From: Cutibacterium equinum
GTDB lineage: Bacteria > Actinomycetota > Actinomycetes > Propionibacteriales > Propionibacteriaceae
DNA: 64,000 nucleotides
Assembly: GCF_028021195.1 (NCBI RefSeq)
Contig: NZ_CP115668.1
Location: forward strand, 1,736,001-1,800,000
Reading direction: 5' to 3'
The notes beneath the pieces are model-generated. The model was not told the DNA's origin, ran no database searches, and saw nothing but the letters and a program-made list of their open reading frames with translations. This document shows, piece after piece, positions 49,378-59,249 of the stretch (the first letter of the stretch is position 1; each line of letters opens with the position of its first letter). A program made the translations under genes and the position numbers.

Positions 49378-50517
49378 GTGCGTGTTGCGATCATCACGGA
49401 GTCATTCCTTCCCCAGGTCAATGGAGTGACGAACTCGGTCCTGCGTGTGCTGGAGCACCTGCGCGACAACGGCCACGAGGCCCTCGTGCTCGCTCCCGGC
49501 GATGCCCAGACCCCCCGCGAATACGCCGGATTCCCCGTCATCCCGTTGGCATCCCTGCACTGGCCGGGATACCAAGATGTCCGCGTCTCCACCAGCCCCC
49601 AGTGGACCATGGAGCGCTACCTCGCCGAGTTCAAACCGGACGTCGTCCACCTGGCTGCCCCCTTCATGATCGGATACAAGGGCGCACTTGCCGCAGCCTC
49701 CCTCTCGATTCCGGCAGTCGCCATCTACCAGACTGACGTCCCCTCCTACGCCGGCCGGTACGGCCTCGGCAAGCTGGAGTTCTACGGCTGGTACCGAGTC
49801 CGACAAATCCACTCCCTGGCAGTCGCGACCTACGCGCCGTCCACTTTCTCCCGCGATCAACTCGTCAGCCACGGAGTGCCACGTGTGGGCATCTGGGGTC
49901 GCGGCGTCGACAAGGTGCGTTTCAATCCGTCCAAGCGCTCCCAGGAACTCCACGACGAGTGGGCACCCAATGGTGAGGTCGTCGTCGGATACATGGGACG
50001 ACTTGCCGCCGAGAAGCGTGTCGCTGACATGGCGAACCTGGCGGATATTCCCAACACCAAACTCGTCATCGTCGGAAATGGTCCGGCCCGCGCCGAACTG
50101 GAGAAGCAGCTACCCAGTGCGATCTTCACCGGTGGTCTGGGTGGAGAGGACCTTCCCCGCGCGGTCGCCAGCATGGACGTCTTCTGTTCCACCGGAGAGC
50201 TCGAGACCTTCTGCCAGGCCGTCCAGGAGGCCAAGGCCTGTGGCATCCCAGTCATCAGCCCCCGCAAGGGCGGTCCGATCGACCTCATCGACCCGTCGCG
50301 CACCGGATGGCTCTACGAGCCCGGCGACATGACCGACTTCCGCTCTCGAGTCGTCGACCTTGTTGGCGACGATTACAAACGTCGTGCCATGGGTGCGGCT
50401 GCGCGAGCCTCGATCGAGAACCGCACCTGGCAGAACCTGTGCAGCGAACTCGTCGAGCATTATGAGGCAGCGATCCGGCTGGCCGGACGCTCGACGACGA
50501 TGCGCGCCGCCCTCTGA
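49378..50517 (+). CDS. mgtA: GDP-mannose-dependent alpha-mannosyltransferase MgtA-like
   Basis: 379 residues, GT-B fold (GT4). The N-terminus VRVAIITESFLPQVNGVTNSVLRVLEHL, the VAIYQTDVPSYAGRYG region, VGYMGRLAAEKRV and the nucleotide-sugar motif FCSTGELETFCQAVQEAKACGIPV are all close to the mycobacterial/corynebacterial MgtA. That enzyme puts the first mannose on a glycolipid anchor of lipomannan-type glycans. With MptB it suggests an intact lipoglycan route. The GTG start gives the family N-terminus; no clear ribosome-binding site is seen. Confidence 0.85.
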   Translation: MRVAIITESFLPQVNGVTNSVLRVLEHLRDNGHEALVLAPGDAQTPREYAGFPVIPLASLHWPGYQDVRVSTSPQWTMERYLAEFKPDVVHLAAPFMIGYKGALAAASLSIPAVAIYQTDVPSYAGRYGLGKLEFYGWYRVRQIHSLAVATYAPSTFSRDQLVSHGVPRVGIWGRGVDKVRFNPSKRSQELHDEWAPNGEVVVGYMGRLAAEKRVADMANLADIPNTKLVIVGNGPARAELEKQLPSAIFTGGLGGEDLPRAVASMDVFCSTGELETFCQAVQEAKACGIPVISPRKGGPIDLIDPSRTGWLYEPGDMTDFRSRVVDLVGDDYKRRAMGAAARASIENRTWQNLCSELVEHYEAAIRLAGRSTTMRAAL

Positions 50518-50587
50518 CAACGATCCTGCCCCGGGGAATTGTGCCCTTTCGACGCTTCCGAGAGACCCGTTCGCGCAGCGGGCCTGG

Positions 50588-52033
50588 TCAGCGGCCCACG
50601 ACCGTCGTCACGACCCCGGGCAGCAACTCGGCAATCTGGTCAGGAGCGTACGGGCCAGGCATGGACATCGCCGTGGCCGCCTGCATCCCCGCAGCGCACA
50701 GAGCCGCGTCAGCAGCATCCAGACCCGCAGCCATGAGAGTGCCGCACATACCAGCCAGCACATCCCCAGACCCCGCCTGAGCCGTCCATGCCGGGCCCGG
50801 CAGAGCAGCCCGGACGGTGCCGTCGGGACGTGCCACCCACTGGATCGAACCCTTCACCAGGACCGTGGCGCCAAAGCGCTGAGCTGCACGGACGGCCGCC
50901 GACCGTGGGTCGGCTTCCACCTGGCTACGCTCAATCCGCAGCATCTGGGCCAGCTCGCCGGCGTGCGGGGTGAGCAGACATCCGGCTGGCAATTGCGCGG
51001 GCAGGAGGCTGAGGGCATCGGCGTCGATGACAAGGGGGACGCCGTCAGAAGCCCGCTGGATGAACCGGTCGGCGTTGTCGTCATGGGAGCCCCAGCCAGA
51101 ACCCAGCACCCAGGCCTGCACTCGTCCTTCCCCAATGACGACGGAGGGAGCGCGGCTGAGAATGAAGGCCATGATGGCGGATGGTCCGGCGAATCGCACC
51201 ATTCCAGGGCCGCTGCGCAGTGCTCCGAGGACGCCCAGAATCGCTGCACCGGGGAACTGCTCGGATCCGGTGTCGATACCGACGACTCCGCGGGAGTACT
51301 TGTCGTCGAGGGCACCAGGTACCGGCCAGAGCGCGGCCATCTCGGCCAGATCGCAGTAATCGTCGACTCCTTCAGGTGCATCCCCGTCATCGTCGACGAG
51401 GTCCAGGCCAATGTCATGAACCTCCAACTGACCGCAGAATCTCGCGGCCGGATGCGCGATATGGCACCACTTGAGACTGGAGAAGGTCAAGGTGTGGGTG
51501 GCGTGGATGCAAGACTCGACGTCGCCGGAGTCGGCGTCCAGTCCTGATGGAAGGTCAACTGACAGCACCGGGATCTGACGCTCACGCAGCCAGGCATCGA
51601 TGCGCTCAAGGGATTGCGGGATGCCGGGGCGTCCGCCAATTCCGAGGACGGCGTCAATGGCGAGGTCGTAGGAGTGCGTGGTGACCTCTCCGAGGGGGAT
51701 ACGAAGACAACCGGCCTCCAACGCCGCAGCCATCCCGGCCTCGTGGGGCTGGCCCATGACCTGGGCCACTTCGACTCGCCAGCCACGCCGGGCCAGGACA
51801 GCGGCCGCGAAGAGTCCGTCGCCACCATTGTTTCCCCCGCCCACCAGGACGAGGACACACTGCGTCGCCACCCAGTCCGGCACCACATCACCGACGGCTC
51901 CATCCAAAAGCAGTTCCTGGGCCTTGCGAGCCACGGCGTGGGCGGCTACGTCCATGAGGTCGCGTCCGGGGTGGGCGTCGAACCACCTCTGCTCAGCGGC
52001 TCGGGTGGCCTCAGCGGTGCAGACAAGTGCCAT
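50588..52033 (-). CDS. nnrD: Bifunctional NAD(P)H-hydrate epimerase / dehydratase
   Basis: 481 residues, a repair enzyme for hydrated NADH/NADPH. The N-terminal epimerase domain (about 1-210) has VLVGGGNNGGDGLFAA and VDLPSGLDADSG. The C-terminal dehydratase domain has VIDADALSLL, LTPHAGELAQML and the GSGDVLAGMCGTLMA nucleotide loop. It starts 87 bases after the acpS stop on the same strand. Confidence 0.92.
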   Translation of the reverse strand: MALVCTAEATRAAEQRWFDAHPGRDLMDVAAHAVARKAQELLLDGAVGDVVPDWVATQCVLVLVGGGNNGGDGLFAAAVLARRGWRVEVAQVMGQPHEAGMAAALEAGCLRIPLGEVTTHSYDLAIDAVLGIGGRPGIPQSLERIDAWLRERQIPVLSVDLPSGLDADSGDVESCIHATHTLTFSSLKWCHIAHPAARFCGQLEVHDIGLDLVDDDGDAPEGVDDYCDLAEMAALWPVPGALDDKYSRGVVGIDTGSEQFPGAAILGVLGALRSGPGMVRFAGPSAIMAFILSRAPSVVIGEGRVQAWVLGSGWGSHDDNADRFIQRASDGVPLVIDADALSLLPAQLPAGCLLTPHAGELAQMLRIERSQVEADPRSAAVRAAQRFGATVLVKGSIQWVARPDGTVRAALPGPAWTAQAGSGDVLAGMCGTLMAAGLDAADAALCAAGMQAATAMSMPGPYAPDQIAELLPGVVTTVVGR

Positions 52034-52120
52034 GACGATACCTCCACCCCGATCGGGGTTCTCACTGCGGATTGACTGTCATTCAACCACGGTGAGAGGA
52101 GTGGGTATTCGAGGCGCGAC

Positions 52121-52462
52121 TCATCCCTCGCAAACCACCATGGCCACGGCCACGCCAGCGTCATGACTCAGCGACAGGTGAACCCGAGCCACCCCCAGGT
52201 CCAAGACCCGTCGCGCCAACGAGCCGCGCAGTTCAAACCGCGGAAGCCCGCCGTCGGACACCACCTCACAGTCATGCCAGGACAGCCCGTCTCCCCCGCC
52301 CAATGCCTTGTACAAGGCTTCCTTGGCGGCAAACCGGGCAGCCTGGGAGCGCGATGGCGTCGCAGCCTCGGCCTCGGTGAGAACCTTGCGGACCATCCCC
52401 GGATGACGCGCGGCAGCAGCCTGCCACCTGGAGACATCGCAGACGTCGACCCCGATTCCCAT
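52121..52462 (-). CDS. acpS: Holo-[acyl-carrier-protein] synthase
   Basis: 113 residues. Motifs are GIGVDVCDVSRW (metal-binding Asp) and ARFAAKEALYKALGGGDGLSWHDCEV. It transfers phosphopantetheine from CoA to ACP. Start at ATG 52462; a GTG two codons upstream is also in frame. It lies between glmS and nnrD, and CoA supply links it to coaA nearby. Confidence 0.93.
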   Translation of the reverse strand: MGIGVDVCDVSRWQAAAARHPGMVRKVLTEAEAATPSRSQAARFAAKEALYKALGGGDGLSWHDCEVVSDGGLPRFELRGSLARRVLDLGVARVHLSLSHDAGVAVAMVVCEG

Positions 52463-52534
52463 GATCACGACTCAAGGGTATGTGGTGCATCGTGCCCACC
52501 GTTGCAGTGCATCTACAAACAACGTGTACAAAAA

Positions 52535-52569
52535 CGTGCGGTAACGCGATGAGTTCGCGTTACCGCACG
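52535..52569 (-). terminator. Intrinsic terminator after glmS
   Basis: A perfect 15-bp stem (CGTGCGGTAACGCGA and complement) with a 5-base loop, followed on the minus strand by TTTTTGTACACGTTGTTTG. This is the most classical intrinsic terminator in the window. It lies 69 bases past the glmS stop. Confidence 0.9.
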
Positions 52570-52638
52570 CCGTAGAAAAGAATATGTCGTGATTACTATA
52601 GCGCTACTGACCGAGCATCACAAAGGCTCGTGTCAAGA

Positions 52639-54486
52639 TCACTCCACCGTGACGGACTTCGCGAGATTGCGCGGCTGGTCGACGTCGTGCCCCTTGGCGG
52701 TGGCCAATTCACAGGCGAAGGCCTGCAGGGGGACGGCGGCCACCAGCGGCTGCAGCAGGGTCGAGCAGGGCGGCAGGGCGATGAAGGTGTCGGCGTATAG
52801 CCTGACGTCCTCGTCCCCCTTCTCGGCCAGCACGATCGTCCTGGCGCCACGGGCACGGATCTCCTGAATGTTGGACACCACCTTGTCGTGAAGCTGGTCG
52901 CGGCCCTTGGGTGGGACGACGACGAAGACCGGGGTGCCCTCCTCGATGACGGCGATCGGGCCGTGCTTGAGCTCACCGGCAGCGAAGCCCTCAGCGTGCA
53001 TGTAGGCGATCTCCTTGAGTTTGAGAGCACCCTCCAGGGCCACCGGGTAACCGACGTGGCGTCCCAGGAAGAAGACCGCTTCCTCCTCCTTGGCCATGAC
53101 TCGGGCCAGCTCGTAGACCGGCTCGATGTCGTCGAGGACCTCTTGGATCTTGCCCGGCATCTCATCGAGCTCGGACATCACGGCGTGAATCTCGTCGCCG
53201 TACTTCATGCCGCGCACCTGGGCCAGGTAGAGGCCCAGGAGGTAGCAGGCGACGACCTGGGTGAGGAATCCCTTGGTCGAGGCGACGCCGATCTCCGGGC
53301 CGGCGTGGGTGTAGATGACGGCGTCGGACTCGCGCGGAATCGTCGCACCATTGGTGTTGCAGATGGCGATGACCTTGGCATGCTGCTCACGAGCGTGCCG
53401 GATGGCCATGAGGGTGTCAGCGGTCTCACCGGACTGGGAGATCGTCACGACCAGCGTCGTCGGGTCAATGATCGGGTCGCGGTAGCGGAACTCGCTGGCC
53501 AGGTCGACCTCGCAGGCCACGCGGGTCCAGTGCTCGATGGCGTACTTGGCGACCATGCCGGCGTAGTAGGACGATCCGCAGGCCACCACGACGATCTTGG
53601 TGATGCGTCGCAGGTCCTCCGGGCTGATTCGGATTTCGTCGAGGACCAACTCGCCACGGTCGGACCAGCGACCCAGCAGGGTGTCAGCCACGGCGCGCGG
53701 CTGCTCGAAGATTTCCTTGCGCATGAACCAGTCGTGACCCTGTTTCTCGGCCGCCGACAGATCCCAGTCGACGTGGTAGGGGCGAGCCTGGCTGGGGTTG
53801 CCGTCAAAATCAGTGACGGTGACGTCGTCAGAGGTCACGACGACGACCTGATCCTGGCCCAGTTCAAGGGCCTCGCGCGTGTGCTCGATGAAGGCCGCGA
53901 CGTCGGAGGCAAGGAAGTTCTCCCCCTGCCCCAGCCCGACGACCAGCGGCGAATTGCGACGAGCAGCCACGACGGTGTCGGGTGCGTCGGCACTGACGGC
54001 CACGAGGGTGAAGGCGCCCTCGAGGCGAGACGCGACAGCACCCATGGCCTCGGCCAGCGAGGAACCCTGCTGCATGTGCAGGGCGAGCATGTGAGCGGCG
54101 GTCTCGGTGTCGGTCTCCGAGGTGAAGGTGACGCCTTGGGCCTTGAGCTCGGCGCGCAGGGAGGCGAAGTTTTCAATAATGCCATTGTGGACGACGGCGA
54201 CCCGGCCGTCGAAGGACAGGTGGGGGTGGGCGTTCTCGTCAGTCGGGGCGCCGTGGGTCGCCCAGCGAGTGTGGCCGATGCCCTGGTTGGACTCCGGCAG
54301 GCGATGCGCGGTGAGCTCGTCCTCGAGATTGGTCAACTTGCCTGATTTCTTCGCCCGATGCAGGGTTCCATTCGCCACGACAGCGACTCCCGCTGAGTCA
54401 TATCCTCGGTACTCGAGACGTCGGAGTCCGTCGATGATGACGCGTTCAGCCTGTCGATGGCCGCAATAACCAACAATTCCACACAT
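52639..54486 (-). CDS. glmS: Glutamine-fructose-6-phosphate aminotransferase
   Basis: 615 residues. The N-terminal Ntn glutaminase domain begins MCGIVGYCGH with nucleophile Cys2. The two SIS isomerase domains carry ISQSGETADTLMAIRHA and STKGFLTQVVACYLLGLYLA, and the C-terminus ends NLAKSVTVE. It makes glucosamine 6-phosphate, the first step to UDP-GlcNAc, continued by GlmM nearby. No glmS ribozyme is recognisable upstream. Confidence 0.96.
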   Translation of the reverse strand: MCGIVGYCGHRQAERVIIDGLRRLEYRGYDSAGVAVVANGTLHRAKKSGKLTNLEDELTAHRLPESNQGIGHTRWATHGAPTDENAHPHLSFDGRVAVVHNGIIENFASLRAELKAQGVTFTSETDTETAAHMLALHMQQGSSLAEAMGAVASRLEGAFTLVAVSADAPDTVVAARRNSPLVVGLGQGENFLASDVAAFIEHTREALELGQDQVVVVTSDDVTVTDFDGNPSQARPYHVDWDLSAAEKQGHDWFMRKEIFEQPRAVADTLLGRWSDRGELVLDEIRISPEDLRRITKIVVVACGSSYYAGMVAKYAIEHWTRVACEVDLASEFRYRDPIIDPTTLVVTISQSGETADTLMAIRHAREQHAKVIAICNTNGATIPRESDAVIYTHAGPEIGVASTKGFLTQVVACYLLGLYLAQVRGMKYGDEIHAVMSELDEMPGKIQEVLDDIEPVYELARVMAKEEEAVFFLGRHVGYPVALEGALKLKEIAYMHAEGFAAGELKHGPIAVIEEGTPVFVVVPPKGRDQLHDKVVSNIQEIRARGARTIVLAEKGDEDVRLYADTFIALPPCSTLLQPLVAAVPLQAFACELATAKGHDVDQPRNLAKSVTVE

Positions 54487-54663
54487 GGCAAGAAACGTAC
54501 ACGAATCGTGAGCGTTTGGCGAACCACAACGTCTGCCGATATGACCACACCACTAGGTGGCTCCATGCACGAATAGCCGGTTTTACAGCTGCACAACCGC
54601 TCATGCCCCCGCCGATTCATAGGCTCTTGGACATCCTGCACCGACGCACGATTGAGGAAACGC

Positions 54664-55680
54664 ATGAGATCAAAGAAGTTCGCAGCAATCCTGGCCTCCC
54701 TGACCACCGTCGCGGCCACCGCCTTCGCAGGCGTGTCAGCCGCCCCGGCCCATGCCGTCGAAGGCGACGCCCCGGTTCCACCCGAGATCACCATGCCCGG
54801 CAGCCCGGATGGCATTCCGTCTGCTGGCAACGGACCCCAGAAGCTGTTCACCTACCCCGCATCCCTCTACTCCTTGGCCCACCCCGGTACGAACCCCCAG
54901 GGAGCCAACGACTTCGGCTGCAAGCCGCGCGAGGGCGACAATCCCGTCGTCCTGCTTCCCGGCACCAACTCCGACGCCTACGCATCCTGGTCGATGTACT
55001 CCCCGAAGCTCACCAAACTCGGGTACTGCGTCTTCTCCCCGAACTTCAACGGGCTGAAAGCACTGCCGAACTTCGCCTACACCGGTGACATCCGAGTCTC
55101 CGCCAAGGCCGTCGCCGGGTTCGTCGATCGCATCCTCGAGGCCACCGGGTCTACGAAGGTCGACATCATCGGATGGTCCCAAGGTGGTGGCCCGCTGCCG
55201 AACTACTACATCACCAAACTCGGCGGCGACAAGAAGGTCGACAAGCTCATCGCCCTTGCCCCGTCGAACCACGGCGTTGGCCCGAAGGCCGTCTCCGCGT
55301 TTGTCAACAAGGCCGTTGACCAGACCAAGCACGAGCAGATCGAGACCGCCTTCGCCAAGGCCAACATCGCCAGCTACGAGCAGCAACTCGGCTCGTCGCG
55401 CTTCAACAAGGAGCTGTACGGCAACGGCCCGGTGACCCGTCCCGGCATCAAGTACACAATCATCGAGGGACGCTACGACGACACCGTGGTGCCGTTCACC
55501 AACGCCTTCCTGTACGAGCCCGGCGTCACGAACATCCTGGTCCAGAACATCTGCCCCTCTGACCACGCCAGCCACATCAACTTCACCTACGACGTCAACG
55601 TGTACCAGATGGCTGTCAACGCCCTGGACCCTGACCAGGCCAAGCCGGTGGTCTGTGCCCCACAGCCCTTCCTCGGCTGA
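54664..55680 (+). CDS. Secreted lipase, alpha/beta hydrolase (class 2 / EstA-like)
   Basis: 338 residues. A Sec signal peptide with probable cleavage after PAHA (31). The catalytic Ser172 lies in IIGWSQGGGP, Asp probably in EGRYDDTVVPF and His in CPSDHASHINF. This is the lipase class 2 (PF01674) pattern. Three or four Cys in the mature part may form disulfides. Skin propionibacteria secrete such triacylglycerol lipases; this is a likely but untested role. The start at 54664 has AGGA 6 bases upstream; a TTG four codons earlier is less likely. Confidence 0.88.
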   Translation: MRSKKFAAILASLTTVAATAFAGVSAAPAHAVEGDAPVPPEITMPGSPDGIPSAGNGPQKLFTYPASLYSLAHPGTNPQGANDFGCKPREGDNPVVLLPGTNSDAYASWSMYSPKLTKLGYCVFSPNFNGLKALPNFAYTGDIRVSAKAVAGFVDRILEATGSTKVDIIGWSQGGGPLPNYYITKLGGDKKVDKLIALAPSNHGVGPKAVSAFVNKAVDQTKHEQIETAFAKANIASYEQQLGSSRFNKELYGNGPVTRPGIKYTIIEGRYDDTVVPFTNAFLYEPGVTNILVQNICPSDHASHINFTYDVNVYQMAVNALDPDQAKPVVCAPQPFLG

Positions 55681-55698
55681 TCCTGTCCACTCGCAACA

Positions 55699-55732
55699 CT
55701 GACGGCGCAGTCCTGCGGGGCTGCGCCATCAG
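55699..55732 (+). terminator. Terminator after lipase gene
   Basis: A 12-bp stem with one G-U pair (CTGACGGCGCAG against CTGCGCCATCAG) and a 10-base loop, 18 bases after the lipase stop. Confidence 0.7.
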
Positions 55733-55782
55733 CACATTCAGCTGCGCATGGCGCCCCGAGATGAGTACAGTCATTCGACGTC

Positions 55783-56793
55783 ATGTACAGCCACGATGAG
55801 GTGTCCACCGTGAATCTCACCCCACCTGCTCCCGCAGACGACGACAACACCGAACCCGGTCCGTTCATCGAATTGTCGCGGGAGTCCTGGGCCGCCCTCG
55901 CCGATTCCACCGAGATCAACATCGACGAGGCCACCCTGGATCGCATCCGCGGCCTCGGCGACCCCACGAGTCACCGCGACGTCGTCGAGGTGTACCGGCC
56001 GCTGACCCAGCTCATCCACCTGTACTGCATGCACACCGGCGCCCTGTTCGACGCCTCCAACAACTTCCTCCAACTCACCCGCCACGGCATGCGACGCACC
56101 CCGTTCATCATCGGGATCGCCGGATCGGTGGCGGTCGGTAAGTCCACCGTGGCCCGCCTGCTACAGGAATTGATGGGGCGCTCCCCCCGACGCCCGGTCG
56201 TCGATCTGGTGACCACCGATGGGTTCCTCTACCCCAACAAAGTTCTCGAGGAACGCGGCCTGCTGTCGCGAAAAGGCTTCCCGGAGTCCTACAACCGCAA
56301 GGCCCTGCTGAAATTCGTCGTCGACGTGAAATCCGGCATGCCCGAGGTCACGGCCCCGGTGTACTCCCACGTCACCTACGACATCGTCCCTGGCCAGCAA
56401 CTCGTCGTCCGCCAACCCGACGTCCTCATCATCGAGGGACTCAATGTCCTGCAACCACCGCGTCGCCGCAGCAACGGGGCGATGGGGCTGGCACTGAGCG
56501 ACTTCTTCGACTTCTCGGTGTACGTCGACGCCGAGGAGACCGACATCATTCGGTGGTACATCAACAGATTCCTCACCCTGCGCCAAACCGCGTTCACCGA
56601 TCCGGACTCCTTCTTCGGCGATTACGCACGCATGCCCGATGACGAGGCCATTTCCGTGGCCACAGAGATCTGGAACACCATCAACGGCCCGAACCTCGTG
56701 CAAAACGTGCTGCCCACCCGAGGGCGAGCCACCGCGATCCTCCACAAGGGGCCCGACCACGAGGTCCGCAACGTGTGGATCCGCAAGGTCTGA
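55783..56793 (+). CDS. coaA: Pantothenate kinase, type I
   Basis: 336 residues. The P-loop is GIAGSVAVGKST (111-122), followed by LVTTDGFLYPN, KGFPESYN and VLIIEGLNVLQ. The C-terminus has NTINGPNLVQNVLPTRGRATAILHKGPDH. It catalyses the first and controlling step of CoA synthesis. No ribosome-binding site precedes the ATG at 55783; a GTG at 55810 has GAGG 8 bases upstream and may be the real start, shortening the product by 9 residues. Confidence 0.94.
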   Translation: MYSHDEVSTVNLTPPAPADDDNTEPGPFIELSRESWAALADSTEINIDEATLDRIRGLGDPTSHRDVVEVYRPLTQLIHLYCMHTGALFDASNNFLQLTRHGMRRTPFIIGIAGSVAVGKSTVARLLQELMGRSPRRPVVDLVTTDGFLYPNKVLEERGLLSRKGFPESYNRKALLKFVVDVKSGMPEVTAPVYSHVTYDIVPGQQLVVRQPDVLIIEGLNVLQPPRRRSNGAMGLALSDFFDFSVYVDAEETDIIRWYINRFLTLRQTAFTDPDSFFGDYARMPDDEAISVATEIWNTINGPNLVQNVLPTRGRATAILHKGPDHEVRNVWIRKV

Positions 56794-56826
56794 GCGACGT
56801 CGGACGGACCGGGCCGTGGAGGCTGT

Positions 56827-57594
56827 TCAGCCGATGTGCCAGGCAAAGGGGTCGGCGATCCGCGACGGCGACAAGGCAGAGTCCAGCTCGGGGGCGTGAC
56901 CGATTGCCGTGACGAGCACCGTGTCTGGGGACTCAATCCCGACGAGGACGTCATGTCCCAATTCATCGACGATGGGCTGACCTGCCCCTGCGGCGAGCGG
57001 CCACGAGGACACCAGCCAGGACGACCCGGTGACGGTGACGATGTTGCCCTCGCGGGTGACGCCGAGATCCTCGGCCAATACGGTCGCCAACCGCTGCGAG
57101 CCACGACGGTAGGCGGAGTCCAGATCGTCGATCTCGGCCAGGGCAGCGTCGTTGAGAAGCTCGACCTCGTCGTCGAACCACGCCAGGGCAACCACCAGCC
57201 CGGGGACCTGGGCGCCCGTCACAGTGGAGATCAAGGGACGCGCGTAATCGAAACTGCGCCCGGCGCGCTCCCGATCCCCCAGTATCTTCACAACGACATG
57301 TTCAGCGAGGGTGGCGTCGGTCAGACGGGTCGCCCCCTCGAGGAGGGAACGCACCATGCGCGTGACGAGCTCGTCGACAATGCACTGCCAATCCCGGCGA
57401 TCATGGCCGTCAAGCTCGGCGGCCACCGGTGCCAACGGGATCTCACCCACAGAGGTGACGGCATGATCGCCTTCGACCTTCGCGTCGATCCCCAAGGCCG
57501 CCAGGGACTCCTCGACCATGGCACGCAGCCGGTTCGCCGCCCCAACATCCAGACCCGCGAGATCGGCATCAAGGCGGCGACGAAACAATGCCAT
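56827..57594 (-). CDS. Conserved hypothetical protein
   Basis: 255 residues, soluble, acidic, with no signal peptide, membrane helix or motif I can name. Segments such as HDRRDWQCIVDELVTRM, VPGLVVALAWFDDEVELLND and NIVTVTGSSWLVSSWPLAAG suggest an alpha/beta fold. GAGG lies 8 bases before the start at 57594. It follows glmM by 10 bases on the same strand, so it is probably in the rplM-rpsI-glmM direction unit, and converges on coaA. Confidence 0.65.
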   Translation of the reverse strand: MALFRRRLDADLAGLDVGAANRLRAMVEESLAALGIDAKVEGDHAVTSVGEIPLAPVAAELDGHDRRDWQCIVDELVTRMVRSLLEGATRLTDATLAEHVVVKILGDRERAGRSFDYARPLISTVTGAQVPGLVVALAWFDDEVELLNDAALAEIDDLDSAYRRGSQRLATVLAEDLGVTREGNIVTVTGSSWLVSSWPLAAGAGQPIVDELGHDVLVGIESPDTVLVTAIGHAPELDSALSPSRIADPFAWHIG

Positions 57595-57604
57595 GGTCAC
57601 AGCC

Positions 57605-58957
57605 TCACAGGGCCAGACAATTCTTGACCGTCTCGGCCAACTCGGAACAGATTCGGTCGGCCTCCTCCTGAGTGGCGGCCTCGACCATGACACGCACGAC
57701 CGGCTCGGTGCCCGAGGGGCGCAGCACGACACGGCCGGTGTCCCCGAGCTTCTGGTTGGCATCAGCGACGGCCTTGGTGACGTCCGGGTCGATGCCGGCA
57801 CGCAGCTTGTCGACCCCGCGCACGTTGATGAGGGCCTGAGGCAGGCGAGTCATCACCGCAGCGAGCTCCTTGAGGGTCTTGCCGGTGCGGGCAACGCGGG
57901 CCGCCAGATGCAGGCCAGTGAGGACACCATCGCCGGTGGTGGCGAACTCGCTCATGATGACGTGACCGGACTGCTCACCACCGAGGGAGAAACCGTTGGC
58001 GTTCATCGACTCGAGCACGTAGCGGTCACCAACCTTGGTCTGGTCGACGTGAATGTCATGCTCGCGCATCGCGATGATGAGACCGAGGTTGCTCATGATC
58101 GTCGCCACGACGGTGTTGGAGGCCAGACGATGGTCCTCCTGGAGGGCAAGGGCGAGGATGGCAAGGATGTGGTCCCCGTCGATGATGTTGCCCTCATGGT
58201 CCACGGCCAAACAGCGATCGGCATCACCGTCGAAGGCCAGGCCCATGTCGGCTCCGACCTCCACGACCTTGGCCTGCAATTTCTCCGGGTGGGTGGAACC
58301 GCAGCCCTCGTTGATGTTGAGGCCGTCCGGCTGGTCGTGGATCGCGATGACATCCGCGCCCTGGGCCTGGAAGGCGGCCGAGGCGGTGTAGTAGGAGGCG
58401 CCGTTTGCGGTGTCGAGGACGATCTTGAGCCCCTTGAGGGTGTCCTGCTGACGCAGGGAACGCACCAAGTGGTCGACGTAGGTGTCGACGGCCGTTGGGG
58501 TGTAACGGATGCGTCCAACCTTGTCACCGATGGGTCGGGCCCACGGCTCCCCCATGCGCTCCTCGATGGCGTCCTCGAGGTCGTCGGGGAGCTTCACGCC
58601 CCCGCGGGAGAAGAACTTGATGCCATTGTCCGGCATGGGATTGTGAGATGCCGACAGCATGACACCGAGGTCGGTGCGGTACTCGTTGACGAGGTAGGCA
58701 GCCGCCGGCGTCGGGATGACACCCACGCGCAGGACATCGACACCTGCGCTTGCCAGACCAGCGCATACGGCCGCCTCGAGAAACTCGCCCGAAGCGCGAG
58801 GGTCGCGTGCCACCAACGCGGTGGGTTGGCGGTGCCCGAAAGCGCCGGCCTCACCCAGGACGTGGGCGGCCGCGACCGAGAGGTCGAGGGCCAGTTCGGC
58901 GGTGAGGTCCTGGTTGGCCACACCGCGCACTCCGTCGGTTCCAAAAAGTCGTGCCAC
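57605..58957 (-). CDS. glmM: Phosphoglucosamine mutase
   Basis: 450 residues. The GTG start gives the family N-terminus [17 protein letters not shown]. The phosphoserine loop is [17 protein letters not shown], the metal loop DGDADRC, the sugar loop GGEQSGHV, and the C-terminal phosphate site [14 protein letters not shown]. It converts glucosamine 6-phosphate to the 1-phosphate after GlmS. Confidence 0.95.
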   Translation of the reverse strand: MARLFGTDGVRGVANQDLTAELALDLSVAAAHVLGEAGAFGHRQPTALVARDPRASGEFLEAAVCAGLASAGVDVLRVGVIPTPAAAYLVNEYRTDLGVMLSASHNPMPDNGIKFFSRGGVKLPDDLEDAIEERMGEPWARPIGDKVGRIRYTPTAVDTYVDHLVRSLRQQDTLKGLKIVLDTANGASYYTASAAFQAQGADVIAIHDQPDGLNINEGCGSTHPEKLQAKVVEVGADMGLAFDGDADRCLAVDHEGNIIDGDHILAILALALQEDHRLASNTVVATIMSNLGLIIAMREHDIHVDQTKVGDRYVLESMNANGFSLGGEQSGHVIMSEFATTGDGVLTGLHLAARVARTGKTLKELAAVMTRLPQALINVRGVDKLRAGIDPDVTKAVADANQKLGDTGRVVLRPSGTEPVVRVMVEAATQEEADRICSELAETVKNCLAL

Positions 58958-59063
58958 GAGGCGCCACTTTACCCACCGCTCACGCGAGGTGAACGAAACA
59001 CCCGCTGAGTGCGCCGAAATGGAGGTGGATTTGACACCGGGCGGCAGGAGTGTTTCGGGCACC

Positions 59064-59140
59064 CGTGGAAATACCGATAAACACCTCGGGTCCTACTACG
59101 CCAGGTGGCAGCACACTGTCGATTTCCCGATCAATCCACG
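59064..59140. repeat. Palindromic intergenic element, copy D
   Basis: Left arm CGTGGAAATACCGATAAA (59064-59081), half-decayed inner dyad TACTAC-GCCAG-GTGGCA (59094-59110) and right arm GATTTCCCGATCAATCCACG (59121-59140). It lies in the 292-base gap between glmM and rpsI, which otherwise holds the rpsI terminator. Confidence 0.65.
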
Positions 59141-59193
59141 GGCGTCCCACAAGCCCCCTCCCGTTCGACTTGTGGAGAGGGATCAAGAAACGC

Positions 59194-59231
59194 CTCGGGG
59201 CGGCCCTCCACCATGGGAGAGCCGCCCCGAG
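59194..59231 (-). terminator. Terminator after rpsI
   Basis: An 11-bp outer stem (CTCGGGGCGGC / GCCGCCCCGAG) with a further partial inner pairing, 18 bases beyond the rpsI stop. Confidence 0.8.
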
Positions 59232-59249
59232 TTCTGGGAAAAAGCCAGA

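Noticed and set aside
54487-54663. glmS ribozyme or other riboswitch upstream of glmS
   Set aside because: No conserved ribozyme core or aptamer blocks were found; the gap looks like an ordinary divergent promoter region.
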